Of a stretch of DNA of 18,041 nucleotides, positions 6,532 through 14,340 are shown piece by piece. How positions within the stretch are numbered: position 1 is the stretch's first letter; every line of letters begins with the position of its first letter. Source of the DNA: Anaerolineales bacterium UBA3940 (lineage in GTDB: Bacteria; Chloroflexota; Anaerolineae; Aggregatilineales; UBA3940); the NCBI GenBank assembly GCA_002385675.1, contig DGDY01000296.1, positions 1 through 18,041 of the forward strand. Reading direction: 5' to 3'. The position numbers were made by a program, and so were the translations under genes. The notes below the pieces were generated by a model, which saw only the letters and a program-made list of their open reading frames with translations, ran no database searches and had not been told where the DNA came from.

Positions 6532-7455
6532 ATGCGCGAGATCGCTGTCGCTACCGTCCAGATGAAACCCGGACTTGGCGAGGTCGAAGACAATCTCGTC
6601 AAGATGTCCGACTACATTTCCCAGATCGCCAGCCGCCAGAAGGTAGACCTGATCGTCTTCCCTGAGCTGGTGACCACTGGCTACGAGCTTGGCGTGCGCT
6701 TCACCCAGCTTGCCCAGCAGATCCCCGGGCCAACCGTCAACCTGATCTCGCAGCGCGCGCAGGAGCTTGGTGTGTACGTGGCCTTCGGCATGGTCGCCAA
6801 GGAGCGGATCGAGAGCATCCTGTACAACGCGGCGGTGCTCGTCGGGCCGGACGGCGAACTGCTGGGCCACTATAACAAGACGCACCTGCGCGGCGAGGAG
6901 CGGATGGCCTTCCGCGAGGGCTACAAGATGCCCGTCTTTGAGACGGAGTTCGGCTCGGTCGGCCTGATGCTCGGCTGGGACCTCGCCTTCCCCGAGGTTG
7001 CGCGCAGCCTGACGCTCGACGGCGCGGAACTGATCGCCGTGCTCGGCAACTGGGAGAAGGACGAGATCGACGAGTGGACCACGCTCGTCAAGGCCCGCGC
7101 CATCGAGAACTCGTGCTTCGTCGCGGCGGCGAACCGTGTCGGCGAGGACGTGACCATCGAGTTCGGCGGTGAGAGCCTTGTCGTCGGCCCGACGGGCAAG
7201 GTGCTGGCGCATCTGCCCGGCGAGGAGGAGGTCAAGGAGGAGGCTGAGAAGAAGCCGAAGAAGCCCGACGCCAAGGCCGACGACGACAAGAAGGACGAGG
7301 AGCCGGAGAAGGACGACGCACCGAAGACAAAGCCGCTTGAGGGCTACACCGTCGCCCGCTTCGACCTCGACGAGGTGCGCAGGTGTCGCGAGCAGCGGCA
7401 GACGATCCAGAACCGCCAGCCGCAGATCTACCGGGCAATTGTGAGGAAGTACTAG
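6532..7455 (+). CDS. Nitrilase-superfamily (CN hydrolase) protein, catalytic Cys replaced by Gly
   Basis: A 307-residue protein with the full carbon-nitrogen hydrolase fold. Of the catalytic Glu-Lys-Cys triad, Glu45 (FPELVTTGY) and Lys116 (YNKTHLRGEER) are present, as are the glutamates at 122-123. At the nucleophile elbow, where the family reads GxxICYDxxFPE, this protein reads GLMLGWDLAFPE, so the Cys is Gly148 (codon GGC). Amidase or nitrilase chemistry through a thioester is therefore not expected. Residues 230-268 are a Lys/Glu/Asp-rich insertion, unusual for the family, before the last strand (EGYTVARFDLDEVRRCREQ). AAGGAG lies six bases before the ATG. It stands alone, behind promoter candidates after rho. 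A ligand-binding or regulatory pseudoenzyme is the simplest reading; the ligand is unknown. Confidence 0.9.
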   Translation: MREIAVATVQMKPGLGEVEDNLVKMSDYISQIASRQKVDLIVFPELVTTGYELGVRFTQLAQQIPGPTVNLISQRAQELGVYVAFGMVAKERIESILYNAAVLVGPDGELLGHYNKTHLRGEERMAFREGYKMPVFETEFGSVGLMLGWDLAFPEVARSLTLDGAELIAVLGNWEKDEIDEWTTLVKARAIENSCFVAAANRVGEDVTIEFGGESLVVGPTGKVLAHLPGEEEVKEEAEKKPKKPDAKADDDKKDEEPEKDDAPKTKPLEGYTVARFDLDEVRRCREQRQTIQNRQPQIYRAIVRKY

Positions 7456-7579
7456 GCGAGACGTCCTGTAGGAGTAGGGACAGTCGGTTGGTGATGGGGT
7501 TCTCCGCTGGCAGGGGCACAGCATGCTGCGACCCTACTTAGTCTGTTACCCGCTCTGCTATTAGGGATGAACTATCACC

Positions 7580-7600
7580 GCCGCGACTGAACGTCGCGGC
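7580..7600. repeat. Small palindrome GCCGCGAC-N5-GTCGCGGC, copy 1
   Basis: A perfect 8-bp stem with a TGAAC loop. Near-identical palindromes occur at 16893-16913 and 16934-16956, so this is a dispersed intergenic repeat. There is no following T-tract, so I do not call it a terminator. The rest of 7456-7580 shows nothing I can name. Confidence 0.75.
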
Positions 7601-7604
7601 TCCC

Positions 7605-7655
7605 AGAACCCCCTCCGGCGGTGTTCGCTTGCGCGAACCCTGCTGGAGGGGTTCT
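7605..7655. repeat. Intergenic cruciform repeat, short form
   Basis: The outer arms AGAACCCCCTCC (7605-7616) and GGAGGGGTTCT (7645-7655) enclose an inner hairpin TTCGC (7624-7628) / GCGAA (7633-7637). The element shares its left half, AACCCCCTC followed by TTCGC...GCGCGAACCC, with the longer copy at 9749-9846. Confidence 0.75.
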
Positions 7656-7692
7656 CGCGATTCCGTCCCCCGCCTGCAAAAGCCCGCTATTC

Positions 7693-7705
7693 TGGTATAC
7701 TTTCG
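7693..7705 (+). promoter_or_regulatory. Extended -10 promoter for the threonine aldolase gene
   Basis: TGG-TATACT followed by TTCG. The 13-base string TGGTATACTTTCG is identical to that in the promoter at 3559-3571. I see no convincing -35. Transcription would begin near 7708, about 30 bases before the start codon. Confidence 0.6.
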
Positions 7706-7738
7706 GAACACGGTGAACGCGACAACGTGAGGCACAGC

Positions 7739-8779
7739 ATGGACGCAATCGATCTGCGCAGCGATACCGTCACCTGGCCGACGCCTGAAATGCGCGAGGC
7801 GATGGCCCACGCCGAGGTGGGAGATGACGTGTGGGGCGACGACCCCACCGTGAAGCGGCTGGAGGCACTCGCCGCCGAGCGTATGGGGCAGGAGGCAGGG
7901 CTGTTCGTCGCGAGCGGCACGATGGGCAACCTTATTGCTATCCTCACCCACTGCCGCCCCGGCGACGAGATGATCGTCGGCAAGGCGGCGCACACCTTCA
8001 AGTACGAGGTGGGCGGCGCGGCGGCGCTCGGTGGGGTGCACCCGTATACCATCCCGGTGCAGGCAGACGGCACGCTCGACCTCGACGACATCCGCCACGC
8101 GATCCGCGACCGCAGTGATATTCACTACCCGCTCACGCGCCTTGTCGAACTGGAGAACACGCAGGGCACGGTCGGCGGCATCCCGCTCACGCCGGAGTAC
8201 ACGCGTGCGGTGCGCGCCCTGTGCGACGAGCACGGGCTGCTGCTACACATCGACGGGGCGCGCATCTGGAACGCCGCCGTCGCGCTCGGCGTGGACGTGA
8301 GCGAACTGGCCGGCCCGGCGGACTCGATCACATTCTGCCTGTCGAAAGGGCTATGCGCGCCGGTCGGCTCGGTGCTGTGCGGCCCGGCGGAGTTCATCGA
8401 CCGCGCGCGCCGCACGCGCAAGATGCTCGGCGGCGGGATGCGGCAGGCGGGCATTCTCGCGGCGGCAGGCATCATCGCCATCGAGAAGATGACCGGGCGG
8501 CTCCACGAGGACCACGCCAACGCGCGGCGGCTGGCGGAAGGGCTGAGCCAGATCGACGGGGTGCTGGTAGATGTCGAGCGGGTATGCACCAATATGGTCT
8601 TCTTCTCGCTGGACGAGTCCGTGCCCTTTGATGCGCGCACGCTTGCGGCGCGGCTGGAGGCGGAGCACAACATCAAGCTCGACGTGACCGGCGAGCGCAA
8701 CTTCCGCGCGGTCACGCACTACTGGATCACCCCGGAGCGCGTCGAAGTCACCTTGCAGGCGATCAGGGAGGCGCTGTAG
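7739..8779 (+). CDS. ltaE: Low-specificity L-threonine aldolase
   Basis: A 346-residue PLP enzyme, fold type I, that splits L-threonine (and allo-threonine) to glycine and acetaldehyde. It opens with the family signature IDLRSDTVTWPTPEMREAM and GDDVWGDDPTV. His85 (KAAHTF) matches the active-site His stacked on the cofactor, Asp172 and Arg175 lie in HIDGARIWNAA, and Lys203 in CLSKGLCAPVGS forms the Schiff base. The length is normal for the family (330-350). The ATG at 7739 is preferred: GAGG sits six bases upstream. An in-frame GTG at 7727 would add four residues. The next gene begins four bases after the stop, so the two are cotranscribed. Its product acetaldehyde is the same as that of the DeoC encoded further downstream. 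Confidence 0.93.
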   Translation: MDAIDLRSDTVTWPTPEMREAMAHAEVGDDVWGDDPTVKRLEALAAERMGQEAGLFVASGTMGNLIAILTHCRPGDEMIVGKAAHTFKYEVGGAAALGGVHPYTIPVQADGTLDLDDIRHAIRDRSDIHYPLTRLVELENTQGTVGGIPLTPEYTRAVRALCDEHGLLLHIDGARIWNAAVALGVDVSELAGPADSITFCLSKGLCAPVGSVLCGPAEFIDRARRTRKMLGGGMRQAGILAAAGIIAIEKMTGRLHEDHANARRLAEGLSQIDGVLVDVERVCTNMVFFSLDESVPFDARTLAARLEAEHNIKLDVTGERNFRAVTHYWITPERVEVTLQAIREAL

Positions 8780-8783
8780 GCGC

Positions 8784-9686
8784 GTGGACATGCAGCAGGC
8801 GGGCGACGTAAAAGACTACTCTGTACACCCCGCCACCCCGATAACGTTTGGTGGGGAGGTGGAGGACAGCCTCGCGCCGCTGCCCCGGCTGCCGCTGAAC
8901 ACTCGCGCCCTGATCCGGCCCGCAACGCCGCCCCTCCCCCCTGTATCGCACCCCCTGCTCCCCCCGCCGGAGTTCTACCGGCTGCGGCTGCTGCTGCCTG
9001 CCGAGGAGGACGAAGACGACGACGGGCCGTTCGCGCTGACTCGCGGGATGCAGCAGGCGCTCGCCGCAGCAGAAGCCGCCTCGCTGCCCATCGGGCAGCG
9101 GGTAGACCCGCTGTACCCGTTCATCCTGTTTCTGGCGCTGGGCGTCGGCTCCAGCTACATCAACCTTGAGCCGCTCGCCCGCTATACCATCCTGTGGGTA
9201 GTGCTGCTCGTGCTCGGCGCGTTCCTGACGCTCGTGGACTCGCCGCGCACCTCCGGTGAGATGGCGTCGTCCAACCTGGGCTGGGGCGCGAGCTTCGGGC
9301 TGGTCTTTACCCTGCCGCTGCTGATCCTCATGCGCCCGGTGCTGGCGTCGATGGTCAGCGTGCTGTTCGGTGAGATGGCGCTGCCGGTGCTGTTCCAGAC
9401 GGTTGTGCTGCTCGCGCCGCTTGCCGAAACGCTCTTTCTGCGCGGGGCGCTGCTGGAGCGGCGCGGCTTCTGGGCGGCGCTGCTCGGCGCAATGGTGATG
9501 AGCATCGTGATGTACTGGCCCGCCGCCTTCGACCAGCCCGTGTACCTCGCCGCGACGACCATTTTCATGACGGTGCTGGCGGGCATTTACGGCTTTGTGC
9601 GCACCCGCTACGGGCTGTCGGCGGCGCTCGTGTGCCAGGTGTGCGTCAGCGCGCTGCTGCTGTTCATCCCCGCCGCGCTCGCCTGA
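8784..9686 (+). CDS. Degenerate CPBP (CAAX protease-like) membrane protein
   Basis: A 300-residue membrane protein. Residues 1-105 are a cytosolic-looking, Pro-rich and then strongly acidic region (AEEDEDDDG at 73-81). Six or seven hydrophobic segments follow between about 110 and 298. LAPLAETLFLRGALLERRGFWAALL (210-234) resembles CPBP/Abi motif 1 (EExxxR), but only one Glu (215) and Arg220 remain. The later motif residues, His in FxxxH and His/Asn near the C-terminus, are missing (SIVMYWPAAF, ALVCQVCVS). Proteolysis by the usual mechanism is therefore doubtful. The start could be GTG 8784, with GGGAGG 12 bases upstream, or ATG 8790. It is probably cotranscribed with the threonine aldolase. 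The CPBP assignment is moderate and the function unknown. Confidence 0.7.
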   Translation: MDMQQAGDVKDYSVHPATPITFGGEVEDSLAPLPRLPLNTRALIRPATPPLPPVSHPLLPPPEFYRLRLLLPAEEDEDDDGPFALTRGMQQALAAAEAASLPIGQRVDPLYPFILFLALGVGSSYINLEPLARYTILWVVLLVLGAFLTLVDSPRTSGEMASSNLGWGASFGLVFTLPLLILMRPVLASMVSVLFGEMALPVLFQTVVLLAPLAETLFLRGALLERRGFWAALLGAMVMSIVMYWPAAFDQPVYLAATTIFMTVLAGIYGFVRTRYGLSAALVCQVCVSALLLFIPAALA

Positions 9687-9696
9687 ACCAGCGACG

Positions 9697-9705
9697 TGCT
9701 ATAAT
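9697..9705 (+). promoter_or_regulatory. Extended -10 promoter candidate upstream of deoC
   Basis: TGC-TATAAT lies 11 bases after the stop of the CPBP-like gene. No -35 is evident. If used, the transcript would run through the cruciform repeat at 9749-9846 and have a leader of about 255 nt before deoC. Confidence 0.45.
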
Positions 9706-9748
9706 CTGAGATAGTTGAAATATTAAAAAAACCGGCGACGAGAAACGA

Positions 9749-9846
9749 CCGGAACCCCCTCTGCGGCGTTCGCTGCGCGAACCCCGCCATCTCCCCTTGC
9801 AAGGGGGAGAAAAACCGAGCGGAGCAGGTTAGAGGGGGTTAACCGG
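9749..9846. repeat. Intergenic cruciform repeat, long three-armed form
   Basis: The outer arms AACCCCCTCT (9753-9762) and AGAGGGGGTT (9831-9840) form a perfect 10-bp stem, each flanked by CCGG (9749-9752 and 9843-9846). Inside are two more hairpins: TTCGC-TGC-GCGAA (9769-9781), and a CTCCCCTT/AAGGGGGAG stem around 9791-9809. The layout resembles composite REP-type elements. The remaining 9847-9960 holds nothing I can name. Confidence 0.8.
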
Positions 9847-9967
9847 CTGGCCTACCGAGGATCAAGCGAGCTTAACGACAATGCCAACCCCGCGCTGTGT
9901 GATACTGCCGCATGAACGCGTTTGGCACGAGTGAGAGAACAACCGTTACGGATTAAGGAGACACCCG

Positions 9968-10921
9968 ATGGACCATGACGAACGCAACCCGGGCATTCCC
10001 CTCGACATGGGCTGGGTGGAGGACATCGCGGTTAACCGCAGCGCCGTCGAGCGCCGCGCGGCGACGCTCGGCACCCGCCGCTCGATCAAGAAGGACTGGC
10101 AGGCGGCCTGGCTGCTGCGAGCCGTTACCTGCACGGACCTGACCACGTTGGAGGGCGCAGACACGCCGGGGCGTGTGCAGCGGCTCGCGGCCAAGGCCAA
10201 GCAGCCCGTCCGCCCCGACCTCCTGCAGGCGCTCGGCATTGACCACAACCTGACCGTCGCCGCGGTGTGCGTGTATCACGCCCGCATACGCGACGTGCTG
10301 GAGGCGCTGCATGGCACGGACATCCCCGTTGCCGCCGTCTCGACCGGCTTCCCTGCCGGGCTGAACCCCTTCCCTCAGCGCATTGCCGAGATCGAGCAGT
10401 CCGTTGAGGCGGGCGCGCGGGAGATCGACATCGTCATCACGCGGCCCCACGTGCTGACGGGCAACTGGCAGGCGCTGTACGACGAGGTGCGCGCCTTCCG
10501 CGAGGCCTGCGGCGACGCCCACATGAAGACCATCCTTGCCACCGGCGAGCTTGGCACGCTGGAGAACGTCGCCAGGGCAAGCGTCGTGTGCATGATGGCC
10601 GGTGCGGACTTCATCAAGACCTCGACCGGCAAGGAAAAGGTCAACGCCACGCTCGAAGTGGGGGTGGTGATGGCCCGCGCCATCCGCGAGTACCGCGAGC
10701 GGACCGGGTACAAGGTCGGTTTCAAGCCGGCGGGCGGCATCAGCACGGCCAAAGCCGCGCTGAACTGGATGATCCTGATCAAAGAAGAGCTGGGTGACGA
10801 GTGGCTGAACAACCGCTGGTTCCGGTTCGGGGCGAGCAGCCTGCTCGGCGACATCGAGCGTCAGCTCTCGCACCACGTTACGGGGCGCTACGCGGCAGCG
10901 CACCACATCCCTGTTAGCTGA
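9968..10921 (+). CDS. deoC: Deoxyribose-phosphate aldolase
   Basis: A 317-residue class I aldolase that splits 2-deoxyribose 5-phosphate into glyceraldehyde 3-phosphate and acetaldehyde, ending deoxynucleoside breakdown. Catalytic residues: Asp154 in EIDIVI, Schiff-base Lys217 in DFIKTSTGK, and Lys253 in VGFKPAGGIS, matching E. coli Asp102/Lys167/Lys201. At 317 residues it is of the long type typified by human DERA (318 residues), not the roughly 220-260-residue type, with an extra N-terminal region including SIKKDWQAAWLLRAVTCTDLTTLEG. AAGGAGA stands six bases before the ATG. The ALDH16-type gene follows after 60 bases on the same strand, and the two probably form an operon in which the acetaldehyde released is oxidised. 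No other nucleoside-catabolism gene is in the window. Confidence 0.96.
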   Translation: MDHDERNPGIPLDMGWVEDIAVNRSAVERRAATLGTRRSIKKDWQAAWLLRAVTCTDLTTLEGADTPGRVQRLAAKAKQPVRPDLLQALGIDHNLTVAAVCVYHARIRDVLEALHGTDIPVAAVSTGFPAGLNPFPQRIAEIEQSVEAGAREIDIVITRPHVLTGNWQALYDEVRAFREACGDAHMKTILATGELGTLENVARASVVCMMAGADFIKTSTGKEKVNATLEVGVVMARAIREYRERTGYKVGFKPAGGISTAKAALNWMILIKEELGDEWLNNRWFRFGASSLLGDIERQLSHHVTGRYAAAHHIPVS

Positions 10922-10981
10922 TGGCGGCCAGCCAGGCAGAACGCGCCTTAACTGCGGACGCACAATTTCTGGGAGCGCACA

Positions 10982-13417
10982 ATGAGCGTCAAAGAATACT
11001 TCGAGACGATGGAGTACGGCCCGGCGCCTGAGTCGGCAGACCCGGCCAACGCGTGGCTTGACCAGCACGAGCGCCGCTTCGGGCTGTTCATTAACAACCA
11101 GTGGGTGGAGCCGAGCACGGGCGAGTATTATGCCAACATCAACCCCGCCACGGGCGAGCGGCTCGCCGAAACCGCCCAGGCGGGCGAGGAAGACGTGAAC
11201 GCGGCGGTCGCCGCCGCACGGGCAGCCTTCAAGACATGGAGCAAGACGCCCGGACACATTCGCGCCCGCTACCTCTACAGCATCGCGCGGCACATCCAGA
11301 AGCACGCCCGGCTGCTCGCCGTGCTGGAGACGATGGACAACGGCAAGCCCATCCGCGAGTCGCGCGATATCGACGTGCCGCTCGTGGCGCGGCACTTCTA
11401 CTACCATGCCGGATGGGCGCAGCTTATGGAAACCGAACTGCCGGACTACCAGCCGGTCGGCGTGGTCGGGCAGATCATCCCCTGGAACTTCCCGCTGCTG
11501 ATGCTGGCCTGGAAGATCGCGCCCGCCATTGCGATGGGCAACACCGTCGTGCTCAAACCCGCCTCATACACACGGCTGACCGCGCTGCTCTTCGCGCAGA
11601 TCGTCGCCGAGGCCGGGCTGCCGCCGGGCGTGGTCAACATCGTGACCGGCTCCAGCCGCATGGGCTCGATGCTCGTCCAGCACCCCGACGTTGACAAGAT
11701 CGCCTTCACCGGCTCGACGGAGGTCGGGCGCATCCTGCGGCGGCAGACGGCAGGCACCGGCAAGAAGCTCTCGCTGGAGCTTGGCGGCAAGTCGCCGTTC
11801 ATCGTGTTTGAGGATGCCGACCTCGACAGCGCCATCGAGGGGGTGGTCGACGCGATCTGGTTCAACCAGGGGCAGGTCTGCTGTGCGGGCTCGCGCCTGC
11901 TGGTGCAGGAAAACATCGCCGAGCGCTTCATCGAGAAGCTGAAGTGGCGCATGGACCGGTTGCGCGTCGGCAACCCGCTCGACAAGGGCATCGATATCGG
12001 CGCGATTGTGGACGAGAAGCAGCGCGAAACCATCGACTCCTGGGTGAAGCGCGGCATTGAGGAGGGCGCGACCGTCTACCAGCCGGACATCCCCCTGCCG
12101 GAGAAGGGCTGCTTCTACCCGCCGACGCTGCTCACGGGCGTCGAGCCGAGCGCAACCGTCGTGCAGGAGGAGATCTTCGGGCCGGTGCTGGTCGCAATGA
12201 CCTTCCGCACCCCGGCGGAGGCGGTCGAACTGGCGAACAACACCCGCTACGGGCTGGCAGCCAGCATCTGGAGCGACGACATCAACGTCGCCATCGACAT
12301 CGCCCGGCAGTTGAAGGCGGGCACGGTCTGGATCAACTCGACAAACCTGTTTGACGCCGCCTCGGGCTTTGGCGGCTACCGCGAGAGCGGCTTTGGCCGC
12401 GAGGGCGGGAAGGAAGGGCTGTTCGAGTACGTCCGCCCGGCGTGGGAGCCCCGCCCGCGCCCCGAACTACCGGAGGACATCGAGGAGCGGCTGGCGCAGT
12501 GGGCAAAGCCGGACTTCGCGCTGCCCGCGCCGCTGAACGGCGGCACGTCCACAAACGGCGGGTTCAACGCCATCGACCGCACGCCGAAGATGTACATCGG
12601 CGGCAAGCAGAAGCGGCCCGACGCCACCTATGCCCGTGTGATTACCGGGCCGCGCGGCGAAATCCTCGGTGAGGTGGGCGAGGGCAACCGCAAGGACATC
12701 CGCGATGCGGTCGAGGCGGCGCGCAAGGCGGCCAGCGACTGGGCGAAGCGCACCGGCTACAACCGGGCGCAGATACTGTACTACGTCGCGGAGAACCTCG
12801 CAGCCCGCGCCGACGAGTTCGCGCGGCGCATCGCCGCCATGACCGGGCAGACGCTGAAATCCGCCCGCGAGGAAGTTGACCTGTCCGTCGAGCGGCTGTT
12901 CACCTACGCAGCCTGGGCTGACAAGTACGGCGGGACGATCCAGGAGACGACGCTGCGCGGGCTGACCGTCGGGCTGAACGAGGAGATCGGTGTGGTGGGC
13001 ATCGCCTGCCCGGACGAGTACCCGCTGCTGGCGTTCGTGTCGCTCGTTGCCCCGGCGATTGCACGCGGCAACACCGTCGTGGTGATCCCGTCGGAGAAGC
13101 ACCCGCTGGCAGCGACGGACTTCTACCAGGTGCTCGATACGTCCGACGTGCCGGGCGGCGTGGTCAACATCGTCACCGGGGACCGCGATCATCTCACCAA
13201 GACGCTGGTCGAGCACGACAACGTCGATGCGATGTGGTACTTCGGCTCGGCGGAGGGCAGCTACTTTGTCGAGTACCTCTCCGCCACCAACATGAAGCAG
13301 ACCTGGGTGAGCTACGGCCAGCCGCGCGACTGGACAAGCAAGGAGCAGGGCGAGGGACACGAGTTCCTGCGCCACGCCACGCAGGTGAAGAACATCTGGG
13401 TGCCGAGCGGCGCGTAA
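10982..13417 (+). CDS. ALDH16-type two-domain aldehyde dehydrogenase
   Basis: An 811-residue NAD(P)-dependent aldehyde dehydrogenase with two ALDH domains in tandem, the architecture of the ALDH16 family. The first domain (about 30-500) is complete: Asn169 (IIPWNFPLL), Lys192 (LKPAS), general base Glu266 (LELGGKSP), nucleophile Cys300 (FNQGQVCCAGSR) and the EEIFGPV motif. The second (about 530-811) is shorter and degenerate: PWNFP has become CPDEYP, the LKP lysine is Ile (VVVIPSEK), and no GQxCxAGSR or catalytic Cys exists. So it is probably structural. Unlike vertebrate ALDH16A1, which lacks the catalytic Cys, this bacterial form should be active. GGGAG precedes the ATG by six to seven bases. 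The substrate is inferred from the deoC neighbour to be acetaldehyde or a related aldehyde. Confidence 0.93.
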   Translation: MSVKEYFETMEYGPAPESADPANAWLDQHERRFGLFINNQWVEPSTGEYYANINPATGERLAETAQAGEEDVNAAVAAARAAFKTWSKTPGHIRARYLYSIARHIQKHARLLAVLETMDNGKPIRESRDIDVPLVARHFYYHAGWAQLMETELPDYQPVGVVGQIIPWNFPLLMLAWKIAPAIAMGNTVVLKPASYTRLTALLFAQIVAEAGLPPGVVNIVTGSSRMGSMLVQHPDVDKIAFTGSTEVGRILRRQTAGTGKKLSLELGGKSPFIVFEDADLDSAIEGVVDAIWFNQGQVCCAGSRLLVQENIAERFIEKLKWRMDRLRVGNPLDKGIDIGAIVDEKQRETIDSWVKRGIEEGATVYQPDIPLPEKGCFYPPTLLTGVEPSATVVQEEIFGPVLVAMTFRTPAEAVELANNTRYGLAASIWSDDINVAIDIARQLKAGTVWINSTNLFDAASGFGGYRESGFGREGGKEGLFEYVRPAWEPRPRPELPEDIEERLAQWAKPDFALPAPLNGGTSTNGGFNAIDRTPKMYIGGKQKRPDATYARVITGPRGEILGEVGEGNRKDIRDAVEAARKAASDWAKRTGYNRAQILYYVAENLAARADEFARRIAAMTGQTLKSAREEVDLSVERLFTYAAWADKYGGTIQETTLRGLTVGLNEEIGVVGIACPDEYPLLAFVSLVAPAIARGNTVVVIPSEKHPLAATDFYQVLDTSDVPGGVVNIVTGDRDHLTKTLVEHDNVDAMWYFGSAEGSYFVEYLSATNMKQTWVSYGQPRDWTSKEQGEGHEFLRHATQVKNIWVPSGA

Positions 13418-13443
13418 CCCGCGAAACCCGTTAGCATACACAA

Positions 13444-13482
13444 AGGGGGCAGGCGTACCATCGCACCTGCCCCCTGCTTTTT
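13444..13482 (+). terminator. Intrinsic terminator after the deoC-ALDH16 operon
   Basis: AGGGGGCAGG (13444-13453) and CCTGCCCCCT (13466-13475) form a perfect 10-bp stem with a 12-nt loop, followed by GCTTTTT. It lies between convergent genes: the minus-strand ATPase gene ends at 13485. On the minus strand the stem is followed only by TTTGTG, so it would act less well for that gene. Confidence 0.92.
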
Positions 13483-13484
13483 CC

Positions 13485-14336
13485 CTACGAATGCTGCGCC
13501 TGCACCGGCTCTCTGTGCCCGTTGCCGCTGCGCGTGAGCGACAGCCTCAGCCCCTGCGTGTACGGATCGCGGTAGACGTGCGCCTGCACCTCGAACGCCC
13601 TGCTGAGGTTCTGCGGCGTGAGGACGGCCTCGGGCGCGTTGTCCGCCAGCACGCGGCCCGCCTCCAGCAGCACGAGCCGGTCGCAGTAGTGCGCGGCGAG
13701 GTTCAGGTCGTGGATGGCGGCTATAATGCCCAGGTTCTCCTCGCGGGCGAGCCTTGCCGCCGTCTCCAGCACGTCCAGTTGGTGCTTCACATCGAGGTTC
13801 GCGGTCGGCTCGTCGAGCAGCAGCACGCGCGGCTGCTGGGCAAGCGCCCGCGCGATGAACACCCGCTGGCGCTCACCGCCGGAGAGCGTCGTCACGATCC
13901 GGTCGGCGAGGTGGTCCACGTGCATGCGGGCCATCGCCCGCGCCGCGATCTCGCGGTCCGACGCCTGCTCAAGCTGGAAGCGGCCCAGGTGCGGGCTGCG
14001 GCCCATCAGCACGATTTCCCTGACTGTGAAGGCGAACTCCGTCACCGTCACCTGCGGCACGTGCGCCACAACCCGCGCGATCTCGCGGGGCGAGTACGCC
14101 GTCAGCGGCTGGCCCAGCAGGCGGACCTCCCCGCCTGTCAGCCCGATCAGCCCGCCGAGCGCCTTGAGCAGCGTGGTTTTGCCCGCGCCGTTCGGCCCGA
14201 TCAGCCCGACAAGCTCGCCCGCGTGCAGTTCGGCTGTCACCCCGCGCAGGATGTCCACCCCGTCGATGCCGACCGAGACGCTCCGCGCCTCGATCAGGGG
14301 CGCGCCGGGCCCTGCCGCGTGCCGTGTCTCTATCAT
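13485..14336 (-). CDS. btuD: ABC transporter ATP-binding protein, vitamin B12/iron-siderophore type
   Basis: A 283-residue nucleotide-binding subunit that powers the importer. Motifs: Walker A GPNGAGKTT (47-55), Q-loop Gln95 (HVPQ), signature LSGGERQ (151-157), Walker B VLLLDEPT (171-178) with catalytic Glu176, D-loop NLDVKHQ, H-loop His209 (AAIHDLN). The sequence VGLIGPNGAGKTTLLKAL and the HDLNLAAHYCDRLVLLEAGRVL segment are typical of FecE/BtuD-type ATPases. The ATG at 14336 is chosen because AGGGG lies eight bases upstream and it begins four bases after the stop of the binding-protein gene; longer readings up to 14420 would overlap that gene. It is the last gene of the cobalamin-riboswitch operon. 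Family is certain; B12 specificity rests on the riboswitch. Confidence 0.92.
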   Translation of the reverse strand: MIETRHAAGPGAPLIEARSVSVGIDGVDILRGVTAELHAGELVGLIGPNGAGKTTLLKALGGLIGLTGGEVRLLGQPLTAYSPREIARVVAHVPQVTVTEFAFTVREIVLMGRSPHLGRFQLEQASDREIAARAMARMHVDHLADRIVTTLSGGERQRVFIARALAQQPRVLLLDEPTANLDVKHQLDVLETAARLAREENLGIIAAIHDLNLAAHYCDRLVLLEAGRVLADNAPEAVLTPQNLSRAFEVQAHVYRDPYTQGLRLSLTRSGNGHREPVQAQHS

Positions 14337-14340
14337 GATG

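Noticed and set aside
7580..7600. Hairpin as terminator of the nitrilase-like gene
   Set aside because: No T-tract follows, and the same palindrome recurs elsewhere between promoters, so it is better read as a repeat.
9881..9934. 17-codon frame (MPTPRCVILPHERVWHE) upstream of deoC
   Set aside because: No Shine-Dalgarno and no paired structure that would make it a regulatory leader; chance is likely.
9953..11407. 484-residue minus-strand frame
   Set aside because: Shadow of deoC and the ALDH16-type gene.
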